Shown here: piece by piece, positions 8,571-15,107 of the stretch
How the letters are laid out: each line of letters begins with the position of its first letter
How positions within the stretch are numbered: the stretch's first letter is position 1
DNA from: CAZVWH01 sp964631175
GTDB lineage: Bacteria; Planctomycetota; Phycisphaerae; Sedimentisphaerales; Anaerobacaceae
Direction of reading: 5' to 3'
Assembly: GCA_964631175.1 (NCBI GenBank)
Contig: CAZVWH010000025.1
Coordinates: forward strand, 1 to 33,297
DNA length: 33,297 nt
Notes under the pieces: generated by a model
Database searches by the model: none
What the model saw: the letters and a program-made list of their open reading frames with translations, nothing else
Told to the model about the DNA's origin: nothing
Translations under genes and position numbers: made by a program

Positions 8571-8843
8571 TCATTCTGTCTGCGGAGAGGAATTACTATT
8601 TTTTCCGCCTTCTAACTCCTGCCGCAGGAGATGAACTTCCTCAGCAAGCTTGCCAAGTTCCATCCGTGTCAGCTTCATCTCCTTTCCCGCGCTGCCCAAA
8701 AACCTTACCAATCGAATCAGGCCAATAATAATTAAGGTGATTATCCCCGAATAGACCAGAATTACTATGAGCCCACCGATAAACATCCTCGTTTGTGGTT
8801 CTACGACTGGTGGTTCTGCGACAGCTAAAATATCCAAAATCAT
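8571..8843 (-). CDS. Small single-span membrane protein with coiled coil
   Basis: The 90-residue protein has one long hydrophobic helix at about residues 20-46 (MFIGGLIVILVYSGIITLIIIGLIRLV). A charged heptad-like region then follows (ELGKLAEEVHLLRQELEGG), and the tail is polar. I recognise no family. Its ATG overlaps the stop codon of the upstream HTH gene (ATGA at 8840-8843), which implies translational coupling. The pair may work together, for example as a membrane partner of a small DNA-binding protein, but that is a guess from position only. Confidence 0.65.
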   Translation of the reverse strand: MILDILAVAEPPVVEPQTRMFIGGLIVILVYSGIITLIIIGLIRLVRFLGSAGKEMKLTRMELGKLAEEVHLLRQELEGGKNSNSSPQTE

Positions 8844-9043
8844 TTGCCTTTCCTTTCCTTGATTTCTTTTGGATTAACCTTTTTTGATTCGAGCCAGGCA
8901 TCAACGTCAGCCCGGTCGAACTTGATATTCTTAGCGCTTATGCGGATATACGGCGGGCAATCTCCGCTGGCGATGTACTTGTAAATCGTACGTTTTGAAT
9001 CGCCTAAATAAACTGCCAAATCCTCTATTGACATCAACTGCAT
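8840..9043 (-). CDS. Excisionase-type small HTH protein
   Basis: The 67-residue protein is a winged-helix/MerR-like DNA-binding domain of the excisionase (HTH_17) kind. SIEDLAVYLGDSKRTIYKYIASGDCPPYIRIS is the helix-turn-helix, followed by IKFDRADVDAWLESKK, the usual wing and final helix. It starts at ATG 9043 with GAGG about ten bases upstream; ATG 9034 is an alternative. The next gene overlaps it by four bases. Free-standing proteins of this type occur both in mobile elements and as chromosomal regulators. No integrase is visible here. Confidence 0.8.
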   Translation of the reverse strand: MQLMSIEDLAVYLGDSKRTIYKYIASGDCPPYIRISAKNIKFDRADVDAWLESKKVNPKEIKERKGK

Positions 9044-9519
9044 AGGACAATAACCTCAGCTATATGCAGTAATATGATATAATATGCATGATAATGCAAC
9101 AAAAATCCTTAAAAAATTGAGTCCGTTTTCAGCTTATTGTGTATAGATATATAAACATGTGCCATCCTATGAGATTAGGACAAATAACGAGTTGAATACC
9201 GAAATTTGATGTGACAGCAACTCTTAATATGTAATTACCAAAATGGTTTTCTGCATAAGTCATTATAAATTAGGACTTGAAATGTCGTTTTAAGTGTATC
9301 AAGCTATTACAGCCTGGAAAATTTTGCATCGTCGTTTCGCTGGCGGTATGTCAGTCAGCCTATTATGCCGGATAAGCGCAACCTCAATATAGTAACGTAT
9401 CCGGACTTTTATTATTCGCCAGGCATAATAAAGCTGCTCATCGTCGACAATTTCGATTATTTAGAATTTATAAAAATAATAAAGAGCTTCGAGCAGGTTA
9501 ACACAAATGGAGTTGAATA
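9044..9519. other. Divergent intergenic region before the curli locus
   Basis: It is AT-rich, with 'atgatataatatgcat' near 9073-9090 as a possible -10 region for the minus-strand HTH gene. Around 9360-9435 the paired elements ATTATGCC/GGCATAAT and CGGATA/TATCCG form an imperfect inverted structure ahead of csgE. No gene was recognised. Confidence 0.5.
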
Positions 9520-10155
9520 ATGAAAATCTTCTGCAAAACCTTGGTATTAGTATTTGTCGTATGTTGCTCATGTTCAGATATGATTGTCGGAACAAAACCA
9601 GAACAAACAAGAGATAAAAAACCGGCAGAAATTGAGAGCAGAAAACGAGAAGAGCCAAAGAGCAAAGAAGTAACACTAAAACCTAAAGAAAAAAAAACTG
9701 CAAAAAAAATTGTTGGCGAATACAAAGATGAAAAAGCAAAGAAGCCTTCAGTAACGGAAGAAAAAATTAGAGGATTAATCGCTAAGATTGAAGAAGAATC
9801 AAAAACGGCAAAAGCGGAAAAACGGCTTATAGAAGAAATAACCGGCTTAATTATTGAGCAGACCATGACTAAGATCGGATATGATTTCTATGAATATTTC
9901 TTTCTTTTCTGGAAACCCACAGAAGTAAATATCAAAGATTACAACATCTTGATTATCGAAAGAGCAAGCTCTCAGTGGGGAAGCTGGGTGGAAGTCGAGG
10001 TTAACGGCACCGTGGTTTGGAATAGAGTGCTCAGGCCGAGAGCCGAGGAGATTGAAGAGGCGGTAAAGCAGGCCATCGAAGCAACCAAAGAGTATCTAAA
10101 TAACTACGAGAAACACCAATTTCAAACTGAGGACGTAGGGGACAGTGGCATATAG
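9520..10155 (+). CDS. csgE: CsgE-like curli secretion factor
   Basis: CsgE caps and gates the CsgG pore from the periplasm. The C-terminal half (about residues 105-195) carries the family pattern: LIIEQTMTKIGYDFYEYFFLFW, a short link, YNILIIERASSQWGSWVEVEVN, then VVWNRVLRPRAEEIEEAV. E. coli CsgE has the equivalent GHDFYRAFSDKW and ERPSARWGSW. The N-terminus is a signal peptide with several cysteines. About 90 extra Lys/Glu-rich residues then precede the CsgE domain, making it longer than the enterobacterial protein. GGAG lies eight bases before ATG 9520. It is first in a csgE-csgF-csgG order, though a 540-base gap with a repeat element precedes csgF. Confidence 0.85.
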   Translation: MKIFCKTLVLVFVVCCSCSDMIVGTKPEQTRDKKPAEIESRKREEPKSKEVTLKPKEKKTAKKIVGEYKDEKAKKPSVTEEKIRGLIAKIEEESKTAKAEKRLIEEITGLIIEQTMTKIGYDFYEYFFLFWKPTEVNIKDYNILIIERASSQWGSWVEVEVNGTVVWNRVLRPRAEEIEEAVKQAIEATKEYLNNYEKHQFQTEDVGDSGI

Positions 10156-10205
10156 AAAAAGTTGGCTAAAAGGATATACATCTCGAGAAAATAGAGAGAA
10201 TAATG

Positions 10206-10344
10206 GTAACCGTTCACGCAGAAAATAAGGCGTTTTTGTGTCATTGCGAGGCCTTTAGGCCGAAGCAATCTCAAAAACGTACGATTTTAGATTGCTTCGC
10301 TTCGCTCGCAATGACACAAATGCGGTTTTCCCGTGAACGCTTAC
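10206..10344. mobile_element. 139-bp long-inverted-repeat element
   Basis: The ends are imperfect inverted repeats of roughly 45 bases: GTAACCGTTCACGCAG...GTGTCATTGCGAG at the left and the complement of GTAAGCGTTCACGGG...GTGTCATTGCGAG at the right. The first 50 bases recur exactly at the window's end (33248-33297). A relative in opposite orientation lies at 20928-21050. It sits between csgE and csgF and has no gene inside. Confidence 0.8.
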
Positions 10345-10693
10345 GAATAATGATGTTTTTATTACTGATGACATCAAAATTGAGGACTTGACGCACTTGA
10401 AAACATTTTTAGACTGATTAACATCGTTGTTTTTAAGGTCTAAGAATTAGTTAAACAAACACGGTCGCGGAGGAAATTAGCACCGTTGAGGCAATTAAGT
10501 ATCTTCAATGCGTATGTTGAATTTTGACAAAGACAAAGAATCCCAAAACAAACTTTACTCTATTTTCCAATGGTCGGAGATTATTGATAAATCAATCGCA
10601 CGTATATAGGCAGATTCTCTTTCTATGGTTTGCCGTTAAGGCAGAGTTACATATTTGACAGGATGCTTGGTTATTTTAGAAAGGAGAATGGAA

Positions 10694-11122
10694 ATGAAAA
10701 AGTTAGTAATTTATATCGGCTATGGTGTTGTTTTTGGCTTTTTTCTGTTGCCGGCGGATATAACCACAGCCACGGAATTGGTTTGGACACCGGTTAATCC
10801 ATCTTTTGGCGGCCTTGCATATAACGCCGATTGGCTGCTGGCCTCAGCCAACGCTCAGAACAAATACGCAGACCGACAGCAACCCACAGATCGAGTCGGG
10901 GATCTGATTCAAGACTTTAACGCTAATGTACAACGTCAAATACTTTCCAGGTTGGCGGACAGGATTGTAAGTAAAGCGTTTGGCGAGGAAGGGCTTGAAG
11001 GAGGATTTTACGACTTAGGTGATTTTACCGTTGATGTCGGCGCCGATGTCAGCGGCATCAATGTTGTCTTAATAAATAAGTCGAGTGGAAGCCAAACAAC
11101 TATACAAATACCGTATTATTAA
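10694..11122 (+). CDS. csgF: CsgF-like curli assembly protein
   Basis: CsgF sits on the outer face of CsgG and couples secretion to fibre nucleation. After a signal peptide (about residues 1-24), the mature start LVWTPVNPSFGGLAYNADW and LLASANAQNKY match the CsgF N-terminal pattern (NPxFGG...LLxxAxAQN) that inserts in the pore. The C-terminal part GFYDLGDFTVDVGADVSGINVVLINKSSG ends in TTIQIPYY, again as in the family. Its 142 residues are close to E. coli CsgF. I chose ATG 10694, seven bases after AAAGGAG; an earlier in-frame ATG at 10655 lacks a site. The csgG start is 24 bases downstream. Confidence 0.88.
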   Translation: MKKLVIYIGYGVVFGFFLLPADITTATELVWTPVNPSFGGLAYNADWLLASANAQNKYADRQQPTDRVGDLIQDFNANVQRQILSRLADRIVSKAFGEEGLEGGFYDLGDFTVDVGADVSGINVVLINKSSGSQTTIQIPYY

Positions 11123-11145
11123 AAATTGCTAAAAGGTCGTAGGAG

Positions 11146-12225
11146 ATGAAGAAAATGCTGAGTGCTGTCGTAACAGCAGCAATGTTATCTCAGTTTGCTT
11201 ATCTGTCTGGTTGCGAGGATATGGCTCCTTCTATCTATACCACGCGGGCAACCACGGGATACACTACTGATATCCACAATGATTTGATTTCTTTACCTCC
11301 GCCGAAAGATAAAATAGTGATAGCGATTTATAAGTTCAGAGACCAGACCGGACAATATAAGACTTCTGCCCAGGCAACGACCTTTTCCACAGCCGTCACT
11401 CAAGGTGCCACATCAATGCTGATTAAGGTGCTTGAGGATTCCGGCTGGTTCATTCCAATAGAAAGGGAAGGTTTAGCAAACTTATTGAACGAGAGAAAGA
11501 TCATTCGTTCAACCAGGATGCAGTACAAAGCCGAAGGCAGCCAGACGTTATCGTCCTTACCGCCACTACTTTATGCAGGCGTGCTTTTAGAGGGCGGCAT
11601 AATTGGATATGATAACAATTTGATCACGGGTGGTTTGGGAATCAAATACTTTGGTCTCGGTGGTTCGGGCCAATTAAGAAAGGACAAGGTGACTATTTAT
11701 CTTAGGCTTGTCTCTGTCAGGAATGGAGGTGTTCTTAAGTCTGTTTCAACTACCAAATCCATTCTTTCCAGAGAGGTAGACTTCGGAATTTACAGATTTG
11801 TTAGTGTCAAGAGACTGCTGGAGGCTGAAACCGGCCTATCTACTAATGAACCAACAACTATATGTGTTTTGGAAGCGATAGAGAAGGCCGTTTATGACTT
11901 GATTATAGAGGGAATATTGGATGGTATCTGGGAGCTGAAGAATCCGGAAGATATCAACTCGCCAGCTATTCAAAATTTCTTAAAGGAAAAACAGGAAACA
12001 GAAAAAACAGTTGTTTTTGATAATGAGGGCAATTTGGTGGAGATAAAGGATACCGAGGGACCCGAATATATCGAAGAATCTGAACCTGAAGGTGTTGAGG
12101 ATATTGTGATAGCCGATGAAATAGGGAATATAGTGGGAGTTGATAAAATTCAACCAGAAGATGTTAATAATAATGAGAATATAGAAAAAGTAGAAGATTT
12201 TAATAGCAAAGCGAGCACCCAATAA
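11146..12225 (+). CDS. csgG: CsgG curli outer-membrane secretion pore
   Basis: CsgG is the nonameric lipoprotein channel through which curlins leave the cell. A signal peptide ends in a YLSGC lipobox (Cys23). The core (about residues 55-268) closely follows the family: IVIAIYKFRDQTGQYK, FSTAVTQGATSML, WFIPIEREGLANLLNERKIIR, LEGGIIGYD, GIKYFGLGG, LRLVSVRNGGVLKSV, TKSILSREVDFGIYRFV, LLEAETGLSTNEP and DGIWELK. Against E. coli CsgG the pore-constriction Phe is kept (F80), while the Tyr and Asn positions appear as Ala75 and Thr79. An extra acidic tail of about 90 residues follows the core. The start could be ATG 11146 or 11155, as AGGAG fits the latter better. Confidence 0.93.
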   Translation: MKKMLSAVVTAAMLSQFAYLSGCEDMAPSIYTTRATTGYTTDIHNDLISLPPPKDKIVIAIYKFRDQTGQYKTSAQATTFSTAVTQGATSMLIKVLEDSGWFIPIEREGLANLLNERKIIRSTRMQYKAEGSQTLSSLPPLLYAGVLLEGGIIGYDNNLITGGLGIKYFGLGGSGQLRKDKVTIYLRLVSVRNGGVLKSVSTTKSILSREVDFGIYRFVSVKRLLEAETGLSTNEPTTICVLEAIEKAVYDLIIEGILDGIWELKNPEDINSPAIQNFLKEKQETEKTVVFDNEGNLVEIKDTEGPEYIEESEPEGVEDIVIADEIGNIVGVDKIQPEDVNNNENIEKVEDFNSKASTQ

Positions 12226-12347
12226 TTGGTGAAAACAATATTTTGAAAAAGTTCTATTGATCGAATATTTGTAAAAATTACTAAATGCAAGAATTGCTTG
12301 TTTTTGGGTAATTTAATCCCAAAGTGATTTTAAGTCCGATAAAATTA

Positions 12348-12377
12348 TTGACAAAATCAGTGAGAGCTTGGTAAAGT
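12348..12377 (+). promoter_or_regulatory. Possible sigma70-type promoter
   Basis: A consensus -35 TTGACA is followed after 18 bases by TAAAGT, which matches four of six -10 positions. It would separate expression of the small gene from the csgEFG genes. The weak -10 keeps confidence low. Confidence 0.35.
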
Positions 12378-12447
12378 GTCGTAATCTATCAGTATTGATA
12401 CTTGAATACGGCAGGGCGGGTGAGTGAATTCATCTAAACTCGATGTT

Positions 12448-12461
12448 TGCTACCGGTAGCA
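12448..12461. promoter_or_regulatory. Perfect palindrome TGCTACCGGTAGCA
   Basis: This 14-bp perfect palindrome ends directly before GGAGGG and about 20 bases before ATG 12481. It could be an operator or an RNA hairpin next to the ribosome site. A five-codon frame (ATG 12461) begins inside it and stops just before the main gene. Confidence 0.4.
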
Positions 12462-12480
12462 TGGAGGGATATATTTAAGG

Positions 12481-12690
12481 ATGAATAAACTACATCAGCT
12501 ACGGAATGACGAACAAAACCCCGAAAAATCGGCTTTACAAAATCAATCTGTTGATAACATCTGGGAGAAATTGAAACGCCGGGCTGAGCAAGTGGGCTAC
12601 GGCTCCTTGATTTGTGAGATGCAAGTACATCAAGGGCAGATAAGACAGGTTGATATAACTACAATTAAGGAAAGAATGAGAGCAGATTAA
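12481..12690 (+). CDS. Small DUF2292-like protein
   Basis: The 69-residue protein has a polar N-terminus and the block LKRRAEQVGYGSLICEMQVHQGQIRQVDITTIKERMR. This block resembles the short DUF2292 pattern (yGsi.i.vhdGkivqie..eK.R). The function of that family is unknown. It lies between csgG and the curlin genes on the same strand and is closed off by a strong terminator, so it belongs to the curli region by position only. The ribosome site is awkward: GGAGGG is 15 bases upstream and AAGG abuts the ATG. Confidence 0.6.
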   Translation: MNKLHQLRNDEQNPEKSALQNQSVDNIWEKLKRRAEQVGYGSLICEMQVHQGQIRQVDITTIKERMRAD

Positions 12691-12752
12691 AGAAAATTTA
12701 GATATAGCATAATATCATAGTTTGCTAACGGACTCTACTTTACAAAAAGCGA

Positions 12753-12791
12753 GCCCGACAGAGCTTAGGAAATGTTCTGTCGGGCTTTTTT
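12753..12791 (+). terminator. Rho-independent terminator
   Basis: Perfect arms GCCCGACAGA and TCTGTCGGGC enclose a 13-base loop and are followed directly by a T-run. It ends the unit containing the DUF2292-like gene and insulates the curlin genes. Confidence 0.95.
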
Positions 12792-12910
12792 ATTTGGCAA
12801 GGCCGGAAATAATTCGGCAAATGAATTTAAACTTAGATGAAGATTTCTGAGTGAGCAGCAAAGCTGCTTAAGAAATGTGTGCCCGGGAAGCTTTTATTAA
12901 CCATTTGAAC

Positions 12911-12949
12911 AGGGCTTTTGAGCAAAGGAGGTGAAAGTCATCAAGCCCT
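12911..12949 (+). promoter_or_regulatory. Stem enclosing a strong Shine-Dalgarno sequence
   Basis: AGGGCTT (12911-12917) pairs with AAGCCCT (12943-12949) around AAAGGAGGTGAAAGTC. This ribosome-site-like sequence is not followed by a normal gene start. A GTG-initiated frame there stops after six codons (ends TGA at 12949-12951). It may be a leader peptide or a regulatory RNA structure for the curlin gene about 200 bases on. Confidence 0.45.
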
Positions 12950-13059
12950 GAGATGCAATTTAGCAGGGCAAGGGTTTGGTCAAGAACCTTATATGCCCAT
13001 AATGTTGATAGTTGTTTGAGACAGGATTCGCTTCAGGAGACTTGTCTGAAACAACAAAA

Positions 13060-13084
13060 TTGCTCTGGCTTAGAGCCAGAGCAA
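13060..13084 (+). promoter_or_regulatory. Perfect 11-bp hairpin in the curlin leader
   Basis: TTGCTCTGGCT-TAG-AGCCAGAGCAA is a perfect inverted repeat with a three-base loop, 63 bases before the curlin start. No T-run follows, so an mRNA-stabilising hairpin or operator is likelier than a terminator. Confidence 0.55.
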
Positions 13085-13147
13085 GAGAGAGTGAGAGGTT
13101 GAATGTTCTGGTAGTACAGAACAAAATAAAGCAAAGGAGTGTGAAAA

Positions 13148-14035
13148 ATGTATAGGAAAGTGTTAACGATAGCAATAGCTTTAGCATTTGTGCTCGGCGT
13201 GAGCGGTCTGGCTTTGGCTGCGAATACGAGCATTCCAATTGACCCCTTGGCCCCCTGGGGAGGCAACACGATTATTCATGATCAGTACGCGCTCGGCGAT
13301 TTGAACCTCGCTCAGACATATGTGAGTGGTTTTTTCAACTGGGCGAAGATATATCAATCAGGCAATAACAATACAGCTAAACAATTTCAGAGTGGTTTTG
13401 GCAACGAGGCGGAAATTAAACAATATGGGCATTCCACTGTCAATAACAATAAAGCCTACCAAACTCAGATGGGTATCTACAACTGGGCAAAGATCGTTCA
13501 AGATGGCGTCAATTACAATGAAGCGTACCAAATCCAATTTGGTAGCGGTAACCGTGCGGAGATTCAGCAAACTGGCGCCAATAGCAGTAACAATGAAGCC
13601 CGTCAAACTCAGAACGGTTTCGGCAACGAGGCGATGATCGGCCAAGAGGGCAGTAATAACTCTGCTAAGCAGTATCAGACTGGCAGTGGCAACGTAGCCT
13701 TGTTCCTGCAATTAGGAGACAATAACGCCTCCAGTACGCAGTACCAGTTTGGGTGCGGCAACGAGGCCATCACAGACGTAACTGGAGATGGCAACCATAC
13801 TAGCCAATGGCAGCAAGGTTTTGGCAACTACGCAGAGGTAGTCATAAATGGAGACGACAATATTACTAAACAAATCCAGAAAGGTTGCAACAACACGTCC
13901 ATCATAGAAGTAACTGGCAGCAGGAACAAAGTTAGCCACCTTCAAATAGGTTTTGGCTTGCCCACCGACTCTGATCTCATTATTACAGCAGATGACCAGG
14001 AAGTCAATGTGACTAAATTTGGGTTTGGACCGTAA
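13148..14035 (+). CDS. Curlin-repeat fibre subunit (CsgA-like)
   Basis: The 295-residue protein has a signal peptide (cleavage near ALAAN, about residue 24) and then about ten curlin repeats of 22-26 residues. They follow the pattern NxAxxxQxGxxNxAxIxQxG, for example AKQFQSGFGNEAEIKQYG, AYQIQFGSGNRAEIQQTG and AKQYQTGSGNVALFLQLG. In E. coli, five such repeats stack as the amyloid core of CsgA. The protein is rich in Gln, Asn and Gly and poor in charged or large hydrophobic residues. The last three repeats are more degenerate. AAAGGAG lies upstream of ATG 13148. It lies downstream of csgEFG and is followed by a shorter paralogue; either could be the major subunit or the nucleator. Confidence 0.92.
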   Translation: MYRKVLTIAIALAFVLGVSGLALAANTSIPIDPLAPWGGNTIIHDQYALGDLNLAQTYVSGFFNWAKIYQSGNNNTAKQFQSGFGNEAEIKQYGHSTVNNNKAYQTQMGIYNWAKIVQDGVNYNEAYQIQFGSGNRAEIQQTGANSSNNEARQTQNGFGNEAMIGQEGSNNSAKQYQTGSGNVALFLQLGDNNASSTQYQFGCGNEAITDVTGDGNHTSQWQQGFGNYAEVVINGDDNITKQIQKGCNNTSIIEVTGSRNKVSHLQIGFGLPTDSDLIITADDQEVNVTKFGFGP

Positions 14036-14117
14036 AGTTCTGAGTTAATCCTGGAGCAGTTGTGCTCGAGAGAACTCCTTTTCATAAGTAACTAAGGGCT
14101 TAACTCAATAGGGGAAA

Positions 14118-14148
14118 GGGCAGCTCATCCCTAAGGGATGGGTTGCCC
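14118..14148 (+). terminator. Hairpin after the first curlin gene
   Basis: GGGCAGCTCATCCC-taa-GGGATGGGTTGCCC forms a nearly perfect 14-bp stem, followed by 'aaccatttttg'. An almost identical hairpin follows the second curlin gene. It probably terminates or stabilises the upstream message. Confidence 0.8.
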
Positions 14149-14225
14149 AACCATTTTTGTGTCTTCTCAACGGTATGATCTTGATCGATAGATTAAAAAA
14201 AAGACAGAGAAAGGACAAATGAGAT

Positions 14226-14744
14226 ATGTTTAGGAAAGTTCTAATACTAAAAATTGCCTTGGTGATTCTCATGAGTATTGCCGGACCGCCGTTAGCAGCC
14301 AATACATCGATAATAATCCCTCTGGGAGCCCCTAACGTTACACATATTCAGACGGGAGTTAATAACTTCGCTATGACTATTACAACTTTTCCGCCGAATG
14401 GCAACGTTGCGGTGATCGGTCAAACTGGCTTTGCTAACTATGCTGAGCAGTATCAGTCTGGAATCGGTAACGTGGCAACTATCGGCGTATATGGAAATAA
14501 CAACCAGACTCACCAGTTTCAGGAAGGTATTAACAACTTCGCCGGGACAACAATAAATGGAGGAAACAACAATACTACTACGCAGGTCCAAGTAGGTACC
14601 GGCAATTTGTCCAGTATAGCAATAAATGGTGGAAACAACGTCAGTATCTCTAACTATCAACAAGGTGCCGGCTCGAATTATGCCCACGTAACCACGGCAG
14701 GCGGCCTTAACGTCACTACGAGCCAGGTTTCGTTTATTTGGTAA
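14226..14744 (+). CDS. Second curlin-repeat protein (CsgB/CsgA-like)
   Basis: The 172-residue protein is a paralogue of the preceding curlin. The N-termini align (M-Y/F-RKVL...LAANTSI), and about five curlin-type repeats follow, such as NYAEQYQSGIGNVATIGVYG, QTHQFQEGINNFAGTTING and NTTTQVQVGTGNLSSIAING. The repeats are richer in Thr and Asn than those of the first protein, and it ends in SQVSFIW. AAAGGA lies upstream of ATG 14226. Shorter length and less regular repeats would suit a nucleator such as CsgB, but that role is inferred. Similar 3' sequences after both genes show that gene and flank were duplicated together. Confidence 0.88.
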   Translation: MFRKVLILKIALVILMSIAGPPLAANTSIIIPLGAPNVTHIQTGVNNFAMTITTFPPNGNVAVIGQTGFANYAEQYQSGIGNVATIGVYGNNNQTHQFQEGINNFAGTTINGGNNNTTTQVQVGTGNLSSIAINGGNNVSISNYQQGAGSNYAHVTTAGGLNVTTSQVSFIW

Positions 14745-14852
14745 AGTCCTGAGTTGATTTCGCAGCGGTAGTGCTCGAGACGACTTGATCATCTTGCTGA
14801 TGTTCGGGAATGAGTAGATTCCGATTAAGGGATTGGACTCCCCCGGAAAAAG

Positions 14853-14883
14853 GGGCAACTCATCCCTAAGGGATGGGTTGCCC
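14853..14883 (+). terminator. Hairpin after the second curlin gene
   Basis: GGGCAACTCATCCC-taa-GGGATGGGTTGCCC has a perfect 14-bp stem and is followed by 'tattatttt'. It differs by one base from the hairpin at 14118-14148. Confidence 0.85.
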
Positions 14884-14995
14884 TATTATTTTGATGTGCC
14901 CTGCACGGCGACGGCTAAATATTGACTCAGCCCCCTCTTTTTGTTACAATTATCGAGGTTCGGATACCCAATTTTCTTTTTACAAGGCCCGTCAA

Positions 14996-15068
14996 ATGCC
15001 GCAAGGCATGCTGCGCAAATAAAATAACGACTGAAATCAGCAGCCTATGCCGCAAGGCATGCTGCGCA
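14996..15068. repeat. Two 22-bp direct repeats with GCAA-loop hairpins
   Basis: Identical 22-mers lie at 14996-15017 and 15047-15068. Each begins with ATGCC-GCAA-GGCAT, a five-base stem closed by a GNRA tetraloop, and ends in GCTGCGCA. They lie in the 5' region of the CotH gene. Confidence 0.8.
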
Positions 15069-15107
15069 TAAATTGGTGAGGATAACTATAGAGGCCCATC
15101 AGAATCT

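Larger units (their letters stand above)
12226..12480. other. Spacer between csgG and the DUF2292-like gene
   Basis: No gene is seen. A sigma70-like pair TTGACA (12348-12353) and TAAAGT (12372-12377, spacing 18) could drive the downstream genes. A perfect 14-bp palindrome follows at 12448-12461. Confidence 0.45.
12691..13147. other. Terminator and long 5' leader of the first curlin gene
   Basis: No gene is seen. In order it contains a strong Rho-independent terminator (12753-12791), a small GCAGC/GCTGC inverted pair near 12857-12870, a stem that encloses AAAGGAGGTG (12911-12949) and a perfect 11-bp stem (13060-13084) ahead of the curlin start. Confidence 0.6.
14745..15107. other. Gap between the curlins and the CotH gene
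   Basis: No gene is seen. It holds the second curlin hairpin (14853-14883), an AT-rich part near 14920-14990 that may hold the promoter of the next gene, and a pair of 22-bp direct repeats with GNRA-loop hairpins. Confidence 0.55.

Noticed and set aside
12395..12475. Cyclic-di-GMP (GEMM-I) riboswitch before the DUF2292-like gene
   Set aside because: GCTACCGGTAGC recalls part of the GEMM fold, but the GGCAAAC/GCAAAG core and tetraloop-receptor pattern are not found. The segment is better read as a simple palindrome.
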